A stretch of DNA of 64,000 bases from Micropterix aruncella (lineage: Eukaryota; Arthropoda; Insecta; Lepidoptera; Micropterigidae), in contig OX155951.1 in NCBI GenBank assembly GCA_944548615.1, positions 37,568,995 through 37,632,994 on the forward strand, in the 5' to 3' direction. The position numbers were made by a program, and so were the translations under genes. The notes beneath the pieces are model-generated. The model did no database searches. It saw only the letters and a list, made by a program, of their open reading frames with translations, and was not told where the DNA came from. This document shows positions 1 to 9,840 of the stretch, piece after piece; positions within the stretch are counted from its first letter, which is position 1, and each line of letters begins with the position of its first letter.

Positions 1-90
1 CCAATGCTAACAGCGCCACCTGCATTTCACTGTTAAAGAAAGGTTGCCAAATCATACTTACATACATAGAGTTGAGCAATCTAATCCGCA
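1..90 (+). repeat. Family W dispersed repeat, cut by the window edge
   Basis: The stretch carries 'agcgccacctgcattt' and 'gttgagcaatctaat'. The same pair of motifs recurs near 12,960-13,075, 15,640-15,735, 42,600-42,775 and, on the other strand, 37,645-37,725. This looks like a miniature dispersed element. The 5' end lies outside the window, so full length and termini cannot be judged. Confidence 0.55.
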
Positions 91-95
91 TACAA

Positions 96-376
96 GTGAG
101 TTTTTAATTAGTGACATCCTTGTAGTGGGTGATTAAAAACGACGAAATAAGCAACTATTGATATAAAAAATATGAAAAAAATTATATTTATTCAGTTTTG
201 ATGTCAAATTTGTAAATTTTAGGTGATTAAGAAAGCTGCGCCATCTAGGGGTAGGTAAAATATCGCTAGTAAACAATATTAGCGATTTTGCACCTACCAC
301 TAGATAGCGCATCGTGCTCATAGCTATTTATACGTTTTAATAAATTTAATATTCAATAAATACTAAAAAAAAACAA

Positions 377-422
<46 letters not shown>

Positions 423-503
423 ATACTCTAAAATATCTTAACCGTTGCTTAGTTCGTCGTACTGATTCACCCACTACAATGATGTCACTAATTAAAAACT
501 CAC
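96..503. mobile_element. MITE-like inverted-repeat element, family M copy 1
   Basis: The ends are inverted copies of each other: gtgagtttttaattagtgac on the left is mirrored on the right, and both continue into 'gtagtgggtgat'. The core holds a second hairpin (about 238-311) built on 'ggtaggtaaaat' and its complement. The same core and subterminal motifs recur at about 25,833-26,145 and 48,970-49,324, so this is a family rather than a chance palindrome. There is no coding capacity. The transposase group is unknown. Confidence 0.7.
381..418. repeat. (AT)n microsatellite
   Basis: Uninterrupted AT dinucleotides inside the right half of the family M element. Confidence 0.95.
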
Positions 504-639
504 CCTATATAATCAATGCCAATACCTAGAACAGCGAAGCATTCTATGTATTTTTACCAAGTAGTTACCAAGACGAAGAAGAAAAGTATATGAATCCGTG
601 TATCAACAATAGTTTCATTTACCTATATATAAGTATTTT

Positions 640-1067
640 AACAATTGTCAAATGCTCCATTGGCTGGCACTGCTGTGATATTACTACATTCTGCCATAAC
701 GCTGAACACTGCATCTCGCTATAGCGCCAACTCTCTCGCGATGTATTTATTGCTTGCATACAGATATAATGGAGTCGCTGCTTTACGGCGATATCGCGCA
801 AATGTTCGGCCATTTGTTTCGCGGTATCGTGATACCGCGGTTTGCTTTAACACTTCGCTTATTTATCTTTTTTCGGGCAATTGCTCTCGTCTCGCGTGCG
901 ATTCGCCTCTCTCAAAACGGACCCGGTGTGCTTTACCTAAGCGGTCGCTTTTAAGTATGTCTTTAAGCAAGCTCTACAGAAGGTGCGGCGCACTTTGTGT
1001 GCTTATTATGCCATTATTTTGGGGGACGTTATCTGCGCGCTGCGATGCTTATTTTAGAAAATTATAG
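640..1067. other. GC-rich island of unknown nature
   Basis: Base composition is clearly higher in GC than its surroundings. A plus-strand frame of 140 codons is open across it (645-1067), but it is rich in Arg, Ser and Cys, resembles nothing I know, and is probably a by-product of composition. The stretch contains the inverted repeat cgcggtatc/gataccgcg at about 820-839. It may be a fragment of a dispersed element. Confidence 0.3.
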
Positions 1068-1890
1068 GTGAGAGAAAGAGAGAGATGATCGCATTTGAGC
1101 ATTTTTTGGATGCTAAATGTTCATTTAAAGATAAATATATTAACCGAAATGTTTATGTTGTTATATTGTCAAGTTAATATATTTTCTTAATGACTTACGT
1201 GTATTCCAATCATTAAAAATTTTACTATTTTTTGAAGCAGTATTTCTAGCTGAATAGTTGTGTCTGATTTATTAAATGAATTTCCATTCAAATATTCAAG
1301 TTTTGCTTTAACTACACGCGCAGGTCAAGGTGGCTTTGAAATGATGGCTGGTTCCAGTTTATCTATTGAGGTGGATCGGTCATCTGGGTTCTATATGGTC
1401 GCCCCCGGTATCCGGATTTATATCCTCTAGATTTTTTAAGTGGGTTTATGAGAAACTAATATATAAAGCTTATGAATTGAGACACCGTATTAACAAATGC
1501 GAACAAGAAAAATATCGCTGGCAGTGCAAAACATATAATATATAAAGGTCTGTTATATAAAGATGCCGCGTTTGCATTCGACTCGGTGGCATGCAATTTG
1601 GACAAATATTTATATTTAATCAAATGCATATACTTTCACAAGTGTCTTCATTCTAATTCCTAATTATTGATGTTTTTCACAATGAGTCTTTTTGCAGTAA
1701 AATAGCAATATCTTTTTTTCTAAAGTAACTTCTAGCAAATTTTATACAATATTAATAACTACAGTAAGAAAGCAATGTTTTGAAATTACTTCCCAGGTTT
1801 AGCAATGTTTAACGATTCAGAGAGTTGTAGATAGTTAATAATAAAAAGAAGTCATGAATCTGAAAAAAAAATGTTTTTTTCCCTGTGACT
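1068..1890. other. AT-rich intergenic stretch
   Basis: A short GA-rich run lies at about 1,071-1,086. Otherwise I see no supported feature. Confidence 0.6.
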
Positions 1891-1966
1891 GTTTTTACTC
1901 TTTATCGTGAAATTTCACAACGGGTTTATTGACATACGACAATCTCTTACAACCAACCCTATGTTC
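1891..1966 (-). repeat. 3' tail of a tRNA-derived SINE (fragment)
   Basis: The plus strand reads ttactctttatcgtgaaat...acaatctcttacaaccaaccct. This matches the 3' body of the SINE at 38,046-38,130, in the same plus-strand orientation, so the SINE sense is minus. The tRNA-like head is absent. It is a decayed, truncated copy. Confidence 0.65.
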
Positions 1967-2971
1967 AATAGCCAGGTCATTCAGGGTTGCGTAACAAAAA
2001 TTACAATTTTAGTATATCTAATTTTGTAGCTGTGGCACTAGAATGTAAGCTGAAAACTAAAACTGATGTAAGTGATGATTTTTTCGAAATATATAAAAGT
2101 GCCATCATCTCGAAAACTAATGATTATTTATTAAGGTCATATTTTAATTTTCTGGTCAGTTATGAGATAGCCTCTCAGCCCTCCAAGGGATGACTTTCAA
2201 TTTATATCCATGTTGTGTGGCCTAATTTTGTGGTAAAAAGCAGCAAACAAGCAGAAGAATTGTAATTAAGGCAATAAAATATACCATTAATGAAATAACA
2301 TATAAATAAAATAACCGATTCTATTTCCTAATTAAAACTTACTATTTCCGTACATATATTACAACTTACTAGAACTATTTCCGAATTTCGATATTATAAC
2401 CGATTCTAATTTATTTATTTATTTATTTATTTATTTAAGAATTAATTACTATGAAACATTGATTAGCTTATAAAAATAACAGGAACCGAATGGCAATACC
2501 TTAACATTTTGCTTATTTGTTTCTGTCACCCAACTGGGACTAGCCCGTTCTAGGGTGGACAGGACTCCAATATTACAATCAAGTTTGCTTGATTGCTTGG
2601 TTGCTTACAAATATACAAGTTTTAGTAAAAAGCTAATGACACTAAATTGCCCTAAAATGAGGTCTTCAGAATAAAATGAAAATAAAAAAATAATAATAAA
2701 AACATATTAAAAGATAATATAATAAATAAAATGCAATTCCATTATTTATTCGGCAATAAATATCATATAAAATTCGATTAAATAAAATAAATTAAGTTAT
2801 ATGTGAGAAAAGAAAGAAACAGTCATTAATATTTATTAATATAAAAATACCTAGTTTAAAAAGTATACATCATTGTCAAAGTCAAATAATTTTTGGTAGT
2901 TAGTTCAATGTTAATATATACTTAACATATATGTTTAAAAATATGTTAATAATTTGTGCACCTAAGTTTTA
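1967..2971. other. AT-rich intergenic stretch with (ATTT)n
   Basis: A (ATTT)n run lies at about 2,408-2,437. No coding or RNA feature is supported. Confidence 0.6.
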
Positions 2972-3350
2972 TTATACTATTATTTCTAACATTTGATGTA
3001 TGGTTAGTCTGTCATGATTCGATAACCATTTCTTTAATTTATTTTTGAATTCCCTAAATGTCAAATTCATTTTTATTTCCATATTGATCAGATTGTAAAA
3101 TCTGGGCGCAATGAAAGAGTAATGTCTTTGTCCAAATAATGTTTTCCTTCTGGGTATTATTAGGCTATTTTCTAAAACTTGTCTCGTTGGTCGCCGGTTC
3201 TGAATTATTTCTAAATTTGAGTTACTGTCCAAAAATAGCCTTAAGAGGGAAGTTTTTAGAAAAACTTGCCTGCAATCAAGAACTTTAGCTTCCTTATAAA
3301 GTTCATTAGTGGGATGGCGATATGGTCTACGTAGAATAGCCTCCTCTATT
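2972..3350 (-). pseudogene. C-terminal remnant of a jockey/CR1-type non-LTR retrotransposon ORF2
   Basis: On the minus strand an open frame runs from about 3,345 to the stop at 2,972. It ends with the pattern typical of the C-terminal tail of jockey/CR1-type polyproteins: an Arg-rich stretch, then 'LIIPRRKTLFGQRHYSF', then a 'P.FYNLI' motif in place of the usual 'P.WN.LP', then 'FKNKLKKWL'. The enzymatic core is missing, as expected for a 5'-truncated copy. The exact clade cannot be set from this tail alone. Confidence 0.65.
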
Positions 3351-3609
3351 CGTAATAGCCTTCTCTATTGTGTATTTCAATTTCTCTAATAGTTTTATAA
3401 CACTAAAACACTCTGTTTTGTTGAAAACGAACTGTCAAATGAATCTAGGTTATTTTTTTAATGAAATATGAATAAACAAGAAATAATCAGAAACATTCAA
3501 GGAATAACGTGCAAAATGCTATTAAAAGTGATTGCGTATTGGATATGCCCAGTATGTAGATATGCTACAAATGAATTAAAAAATTACGTTGTCTTCCTTA
3601 TACCTTTAT
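3346..3609. other. AT-rich intergenic stretch
   Basis: No feature seen beyond the weak upstream continuation of the neighbouring retrotransposon remnant. Confidence 0.5.
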
Positions 3610-3905
3610 TTAAAATGGAATAATCCAACCGAAACCTGTACCAGTAATTAGGTTGCTCTCAGCGTCCGAGGGATATATATACTGGTGGCGCTTTTTAGTA
3701 CTTCTCGCTGATTTATTGCGAAACGAGGATTTAAAAAGTGCGCAGCCACTGCATCTCGCGACACTAATGATACCAGTGGCGAAGAGGCGTCGAGAAATAG
3801 CATGAGAAATTGCTTTATAGTGGTACCACGGGCTATCTGGCTTCACCAGGCAGCCGCCACTGCTAATGTCTGCACTTACGCTAACTTTACAGCTTCGTCT
3901 TTTTT
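3610..3905. other. GC-richer stretch, unrecognised
   Basis: It contains 'agcgtccgaggg' and 'gcgcagccactgcatctcgcg'-like text in otherwise AT-rich DNA. The open frames here are not conserved or recognisable. It is probably a fragment of a dispersed repeat, without a second copy that I could find in the window. Confidence 0.25.
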
Positions 3906-4079
3906 AACCGTTACGGGATTGTAGCGCAATTTGCACTAATTGGCTCTTAGGTAAGTATAAATAATAATGGATAAAAGCCTAAAGCTTTTAATTAATACGT
4001 AAACGATACGTAAAGTAAAGTAGATGATATAGCTTTGCAGGAGAAAAAGATATATAAAATAAGCAATGATAGCTACTTT

Positions 4080-4372
4080 TTTTACAAGACTCCCTAAAAA
4101 ATTTGTGTAGTATGTTCAGGATTCATGTATGTATGTTTTCCGTTATTATGCCACCATAAGTTCTAAGCGCTATAACCTGCTATTGTTAGAATCGTTATGT
4201 CATCTCGAATGTCACAGGGTACCGAAACTATCCAAATGTCAAATAAATTATTGCCTAATTGTCCAAATGTCAGTAAATTAAGATAAATATATCGTGTTCA
4301 TTATCGAATGAAAGGTATTATTGAGTACATTCCGAAAATATATATGTAACAATATGGATAAATATATAAGCG
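4080..4372 (-). repeat. Family K dispersed repeat (partial)
   Basis: Read on the minus strand this carries the same ordered motifs as 18,575-18,965 and 46,035-46,425: 'tccatattg', 'ggaatgtactcaat', 'acacgatatatttat', 'acatttggacaat' and a 'gacat...cgattctaac' block. The copy is diverged and truncated relative to the two plus-strand copies. Confidence 0.6.
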
Positions 4373-4419
4373 TTGTGTTTTGCTCACTGCTGTGAGCAAA
4401 AGCAGTGAGCAAAACACAA
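4373..4419. other. Perfect 18-bp stem hairpin
   Basis: ttgtgttttgctcactgc (4,373-4,390) is followed by an 11-nt loop and its exact reverse complement (4,402-4,419). It sits at the edge of the family K copy. Confidence 0.9.
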
Positions 4420-4513
4420 GTTACACTCGTCAGCAGCACTGCGTTTTTGAAGCCGCAGTCGCAGTGAATTTCGTCAGTCAACGACTATTTTTCTAGGGAG
4501 GTTCGTTCGTCCG

Positions 4514-4805
4514 TTACCGTGTCCGGGCCAGGTTATGACACATCTCTGAAAAAATATGCTGTATCGACGGTCTTGTCGTTGGCCTCTTGTAGGTTCGGGT
4601 GTGTGATGCAGTTGACAACTGCGGGCAGGATAGGAGGTTGTCTTCATCCTGCTGGGTTCCGCAATTGCATACTGAATTCCCTTTTAGGCTCCATTGGATG
4701 ACATTGGCTCGGCATCTTGTCACACCCACCCTCAGTCTGTTGAGACTACGCCAAGTGGCATAAGGGAGATGGAACCCCAGTGCTATACGTTCCTTAACAT
4801 CCTCG
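4514..4805 (-). pseudogene. 3' remnant of a non-LTR retrotransposon (post-RT zinc-knuckle region)
   Basis: The minus-strand frame reads through 'WRSLNRLRVGVTRC', then 'CNCGTQQDEDNLLSCP', and stops at 4,514. This is the usual tail of several non-LTR polymerases: an 'LNRLR.G..RC' helix followed by a C-x-C...C knuckle. RT and endonuclease are absent. It lies just upstream of, and in the opposite orientation to, the RTE-type element and is an older insertion. Confidence 0.6.
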
Positions 4806-4911
4806 ACAATTAATGCCCTTCATTAAGTAATACATAATCTCCAGCAGGTAAGCCTTAGGCTTGGCTGGATTTTATACTAAGCTGTATTTTAATAAATGGT
4901 TATTAAATTAA

Positions 4912-7900
4912 TGGTTATTAATTGGGATATCGGCTCTAGCTGGAAGCTACACGTAGGCGGTCAGGCGAGAGCGGTCGCTCTTCGGACTCACGGTGTTGAG
5001 AGGACGAGCTCGGCAGCACGCCTGACGACAAGGCAGCCCTATTTAGGGACGCACTGCCTTCCCTAATCCAGGGAGGGGCCTAGAAAAGGTGGCCTAAACA
5101 AAGCTCACACCAAAACCTTCTCATATAGCAACCGCGGTTGTATGAGCATCAAATATTACGCGGTGCGAACAACAAAATAACACATTTGAAACAAACAACC
5201 AACGAACTGTGCATTGCCGCTTGGAATGTGCGTACTTTAGTTGATAGCGAACACAACATCTGCCCAGAACGTAAAACCGCTATCATAGCTAAGGAGCTCT
5301 CACGGTATAAAGTTGATATAGCAGCAATCTCTGAAACACATCTACTGGAGGAGGGTGAACTCAGCGAAAAAGGTAGTGGCTACACCTACTATTGGATTGG
5401 TCGACCAGTAACCGAGAAGAGAGGGAACGGTGTCGGTTTTGCTATCAAAACCAAAATCGCCAAATCGCTAATTGAGTTACCCAAAGGAGTGAGTGACCGA
5501 CTGATGATCCTGCGCCTTCTGCTTGCAGACAACAAATATGCGACCTTAATCAGTGCATACGCACCGACACTCATGGCCTCCGACGAAGATAAAAGCAAGT
5601 TTTATGATGACCTCCGAACCACCGTTGAAGCTATACCACCCGCAGATAAGATCTTGATCCTCGGAGACTTTAACGCTCGGGTCGGTGAGGATAACTCAGC
5701 CTGGAAAAATGTACTTGGGCCTCATGGCATAGGCAGTTGCAATAGCAACGGTCTCGACTTACTGTCATTTTGCTCGCAGTTTGGCCTATGCATTACAAAT
5801 ACCTTCTTTCGGCTTCCCACAAAGCACAAAACCACATGGATGCACCCGAGATCTAAACATTGGCATCTCATAGATTACATCATAGTGCGAAGAAAAGATC
5901 TCAAAGACGTTCTCATAACGCGTGCAATGAGAGGTGCAAACGGCTGGACGGATCACCGTCTTGTACGTTCCAAACTGCGCATGGCACTACAAAAACCTCG
6001 TCGAGCACCTCACAAGAAGCCCATCAGAGCACTGTGTGCTGGGCTCATCAGTGACAACGATGCTAGGGCTAGACTAGACAGCAATTTTCACTTGATTACG
6101 TCTAACACAGCGGACGGAGACGGAAACTTAGACTTAACTTGGACAAACATGGCCGCTAATCTATCACAGGCAGTTTCTGTATCCCTCCCCCCGCCAGCAA
6201 AGAAACATCAGGATTGGTTTGATGAGAATGACTCTGAAATTAAAACTCTACTCGCAGAGCATAGACACTTCCTACAGAATCCGGCTACTACATCATCTCA
6301 GAAGAGTAATACCCAAAAAGCGCTGAAACAAAAACTCCGCACTCTCAAAGACACCTGGTGGCTTGAAAGAGCTGAAGAACTACAACGATGGGCTGACACT
6401 AAACAGATAGGGAAATTCTACCAGAGTCTCCAAACCATCTTTGGACCACGTGTCAAAAAGGTTGTTCCGATGCGCAGTCAGGATGGCTCGAAGCGTCTCA
6501 CTGATAAGCGTGATATCCTATCCAGATGGAAGGAACACTTCCAGAGCATCCTCAATCCTCCAAGCTCTACCTACGACCCTACCTGTCTGAACAACTTGCC
6601 ATGTAGACCAGTTATCCACGAGCTTGACGAACCTCCCAGCCTATTCGAAATGCAAAGATCCATCCAGCGCCTCCAAAATGGTAAAGCCCCAGGTTCTGAC
6701 GGCCTGCCTCCAGAGGTATTTAAGTACGGCGGTCCAGCGATCCACAGCAGTTTATATCATCTCATCCTCACAATCTGGGCTCAAGAGACTATCCCACAGG
6801 CATGGAAAGATGCTTCTATCTGCACGCTCTACAAAGGCAAGGGCGACGCTTCGGAGTGTGGATCATATCGCGGAATATCTCTCCTCGCAGTTGCTGGAAA
6901 AATCCTCGCACATATCATTAACTCAAGGCTAAGTGCACTCGCAGAAGAGATCCTACCCGAAAGCCAATGCGGTTTCCGGCCCAGCAGAGGAACCATCGAT
7001 GCAATATTCGTCTTGAAGCAGCTGCAGGAGAAAAGCCTCGAGCAGAACCGTCCACTTTACCTCTGCTTCATTGATCTTGAGAAGGCTTTCGACCGCGTTC
7101 CACGGGAGGCTCTCTGGGAAGTTCTAAAGCGATCTGGCTGCCCCGCAAAATTTGTGAACATCATTCGCAATTTTCACGACTCCATGTTGGCTAGGGTGCA
7201 GTTCGATGACAGCCTTTCTGAGGGTTTTCCGGTTACATGCGGTGTAAAACAAGGTTGCGTAATGGCCCCTACACTTTTTGGCATCTTCTTTGGAGCTGTT
7301 ATCTCTCATGCTGCCCAAAACTGTGTCGACCCTATCTCTGTAACAGTACGCAGTGACAAAGGAGTCTTTGACCTGTCAAGGTTCCGCGCAAAGACTAAAT
7401 CCCGTCAACTTAGAATCCTCGATACCCTATATGCTGACGACGCCTGCTTCATGGCTGACAGTTCTAGCGCACTCCAGTCGTACCTTAACCATCTTTACGA
7501 ATCCTGCAATAAATTCGGTTTGACAATCAGCACTTCCAAGACCCAGGTAATGGCTCAGCCTCCGCGAGGAAGCCCACCTGAAGAACCTAACATTTTCCTC
7601 GGTAACGGTGTCTTAGAGGTAGTATCTCACTTTCGCTACCTTGGCAGTGAGATTAGGAATGATAACCGTCTGGATACTGAAATCCCAGTACGCATAGCCA
7701 GAGCTGCTTCCGCCTTCGGCAAACTAAACCAACGTGTCTGGAAATCGCATGATCTAAAACTGAAAACAAAGCTTGCCGTCTACAAAGCGATTGTCCTACC
7801 CATATTGTTATATGACTCCGAAACGTGGTGCCTCTACAGGAAAGAGATTAAGAAATTAGACGTCTTCCACATGAGGTGCCTCCGAAACATCCTGAGGATA

Positions 7901-8437
7901 ACATGGGAAGACCGTGTGTCAAACACAGAAGTGTTACGAAGGACGAAAATGCAGGGCATGGAAGCTATGCTCATGAAAGCTCAGCTGAGGTGGTGTGGGC
8001 ATGTAGTGCGTATGAAAGACGACCGCCTCCCGAAAGCCGTGTTTTATGCCCAACTCTCAGAAGGCGCACGCAAAGTCGGCGGACAGCACCTACGCTACAA
8101 AGATGTATTAAAAAGGCACCTAACCGCCAGTGGTATTCCACCTGAGAGCTGGGAGAGGGCTGCTCACAAACGCAGCGAGTGGCGCTCCACGGTGACCACA
8201 AAAATTAAAGAGTTTGAGGAAGCCCGGCTGAAAAACCTCGACTCGAACCGCCAACAGCGCAAAACTCGTCCGAAGCCCAATTACACATATACTTACAACG
8301 ACTGCGGGGAACTCTACTGTAGTCGTTGTAATCGGACCTTCAAAAACAAACTGGGATTCACGAGTCACTTCCGCGCGCATATTCGAAGAAGTCCTGTCAA
8401 CGAAGAGGTCGCCGTCGTCGGATCACGATGAGGAGGA

Positions 8438-8474
<37 letters not shown>
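4912..8474 (+). mobile_element. Near full-length RTE-type non-LTR retrotransposon
   Basis: The element has a GC-rich 5' leader (about 4,912-5,137), one long ORF (5,138-8,431) and a very short 3' UTR that ends in a run of CAT trinucleotides. ATTAAATTAA occurs at 4,902-4,911 and again at 8,475-8,484, a plausible 10-bp TSD, though it is of low complexity. A single ORF with endonuclease and RT, a short 3' UTR and a simple-repeat tail all fit the RTE group (RTE, RTE-X or Proto2-like); I cannot decide the subclade. The length and the undisturbed frame suggest a young, possibly still mobile copy. Confidence 0.8.
5138..8431 (+). CDS. Endonuclease-reverse transcriptase of RTE-type retrotransposon
   Basis: The frame is intact for 1,097 codons. 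An N-terminal APE-type endonuclease is complete: WNVRT (about 29-33), the SET motif with Glu66, GDFNARVG (176-183), the Asp of HLIDYII (246) and TDH (271-273). The reverse transcriptase follows: KAPGSDGLPPE (516-526), FRPSRGTIDA (613-622), FIDLEKAFDRV (644-654, first catalytic Asp), GVKQGCVMAP (702-711) and YADD (765-768). The C-terminus carries a C2H2-like finger (CSRC ... HFRAH, about 1,062-1,081). It would nick target DNA and prime reverse transcription of its own RNA. The coordinates use the TTG at 5,138; the frame opens at 5,129 after a TAG, and the first in-frame ATG is codon 123, inside the endonuclease. Initiation is therefore unresolved. Confidence 0.85.
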   Translation: MYEHQILRGANNKITHLKQTTNELCIAAWNVRTLVDSEHNICPERKTAIIAKELSRYKVDIAAISETHLLEEGELSEKGSGYTYYWIGRPVTEKRGNGVGFAIKTKIAKSLIELPKGVSDRLMILRLLLADNKYATLISAYAPTLMASDEDKSKFYDDLRTTVEAIPPADKILILGDFNARVGEDNSAWKNVLGPHGIGSCNSNGLDLLSFCSQFGLCITNTFFRLPTKHKTTWMHPRSKHWHLIDYIIVRRKDLKDVLITRAMRGANGWTDHRLVRSKLRMALQKPRRAPHKKPIRALCAGLISDNDARARLDSNFHLITSNTADGDGNLDLTWTNMAANLSQAVSVSLPPPAKKHQDWFDENDSEIKTLLAEHRHFLQNPATTSSQKSNTQKALKQKLRTLKDTWWLERAEELQRWADTKQIGKFYQSLQTIFGPRVKKVVPMRSQDGSKRLTDKRDILSRWKEHFQSILNPPSSTYDPTCLNNLPCRPVIHELDEPPSLFEMQRSIQRLQNGKAPGSDGLPPEVFKYGGPAIHSSLYHLILTIWAQETIPQAWKDASICTLYKGKGDASECGSYRGISLLAVAGKILAHIINSRLSALAEEILPESQCGFRPSRGTIDAIFVLKQLQEKSLEQNRPLYLCFIDLEKAFDRVPREALWEVLKRSGCPAKFVNIIRNFHDSMLARVQFDDSLSEGFPVTCGVKQGCVMAPTLFGIFFGAVISHAAQNCVDPISVTVRSDKGVFDLSRFRAKTKSRQLRILDTLYADDACFMADSSSALQSYLNHLYESCNKFGLTISTSKTQVMAQPPRGSPPEEPNIFLGNGVLEVVSHFRYLGSEIRNDNRLDTEIPVRIARAASAFGKLNQRVWKSHDLKLKTKLAVYKAIVLPILLYDSETWCLYRKEIKKLDVFHMRCLRNILRITWEDRVSNTEVLRRTKMQGMEAMLMKAQLRWCGHVVRMKDDRLPKAVFYAQLSEGARKVGGQHLRYKDVLKRHLTASGIPPESWERAAHKRSEWRSTVTTKIKEFEEARLKNLDSNRQQRKTRPKPNYTYTYNDCGELYCSRCNRTFKNKLGFTSHFRAHIRRSPVNEEVAVVGSR

Positions 8475-8476
<2 letters not shown>
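8438..8476. repeat. (CAT)n tail of the RTE-type element
   Basis: About thirteen CAT units directly follow the stop codon region. They serve as the 3' simple-repeat tail of the retrotransposon and are followed by a short A-rich run. Confidence 0.9.
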
Positions 8477-8489
8477 TAAATTAAAAAAA

Positions 8490-9719
8490 AAAAAGTAATG
8501 CGGTTCCAAGATTCGTTTGGCCCGGTGGTAGAAGGATTGGCCGGTGAGTTTAGACTAACCGTTTCCAGGGAAGCTCGATTGTTCATGGTCGCAGACTAGA
8601 CAGTCGAAAACGTGCTATCTTCGGAAAGACTCCTTCTGTGTTCCATCTCCTTCTCGCTCGCACTGCCATATCGATGTAAGAAATGGGGATAGGAAAGGGG
8701 TAAGGAATTTGGAGTTAAAACTCTCCATTTTGCTCCATTACCCTAAGCCCAAAATAGCTGCAGGCATAGTTACGTCAGACTGAACGAAATTTTGAAGTTC
8801 TGTTATGCCGAATAATTTTGAACGTATGCACTCTTTAAAAATGTAGATTACAACTTTACATTACTGAATGTGTCTTACACATTTGGTACTTATATATTTT
8901 TTTATTTTATTCAGAAAACCAACATCCAAGTACATAACATATTTATAATATATCTATTCATAATTGACCTATTTAAGGTATTCTTTAATCGTTAATGAAC
9001 ATAATTAATCCATTTTTTTACCTATTTTGATAATTCAATCTCGTTTAGGTTATGTACGCCTATTGCTGATATACTGTTATGGTACTGGCAAATACTGGTA
9101 AAACTGGCATTTAACCCACAATTACTATTATAGATTTGTATAGCAAATAGGACCATTACCCGTGTTCTACGGGGTGCATTTAATTAAATTTCACTTACAC
9201 CTGAATTAATCGTCGAGTATCGGTTCAGTACTTGAGTAATGCTCAGCCAAGTATTACCTAAGTACCGTGCGATACTTAAGTATTGAATGTGTTCAATAGA
9301 CGAGAAATACTAGCCAACTCCGCTAAGTATGGCTCATTCGTGAATTTATTCGCATCGAGCGGCAGTACTGTGAAACGTATAATAATAGGCCATTTAATGT
9401 GGATTGTTTTTGTTTCAAAAACCTCTTTTTTTGTTCCAAAAATTACCAGACTTCTATTACTTATGGAAAATACCGTTTGTCATTCCCATTTATGCTGTTT
9501 GATTGTTAAATGTAGGTTTTGTCAAAATATTCGTAATGTTCATCTTATTCGGCGTTTATATACCAGTGTTTAATGTATGCTAGACAGCACCTCGCAGAAA
9601 CCAATTAATGCGAACGTTCACTCGCATCGTAGCTCCCTTTATGCGTACCCCGAATACGACTGGCAAAAGTACAGAATAGCTACTTATTCCTTAGCATTCA
9701 TTTTTATAATCTACTCCCT
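8490..9719. other. Intergenic stretch, no recognised gene
   Basis: The first 250 bases are moderately GC-rich ('tggcccggtggtagaagg', 'ctccttctcgctcgcac') and may be repeat-derived. The rest is AT-rich. From 9,175 to 9,290 there are several short variants of 'gagtatcggttcagtac'-like text ('agtact', 'aagtatt'). No coding region is supported. Confidence 0.5.
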
Positions 9720-9840
9720 ACAAGTGTTAAAACGCTGGAGGACGTAAAATTTAAAAAAAAAACATCAAGATGCTGATAGGCCACCCTTTCTAAGATCTGG
9801 CCGAATTTGAGGGCTATGACTTCAAATAATGTGCCCATTT
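9720..9840 (+). repeat. Dispersed repeat shared with 55,140-55,255
   Basis: 'gctggaggac', 'gatgctgataggccaccc' and 'ctggccgaatttgagggc' occur here on plus. They recur in the same order on the minus strand at 55,140-55,255. Two inverted, diverged copies of one repeat lie about 45 kb apart. Confidence 0.75.
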
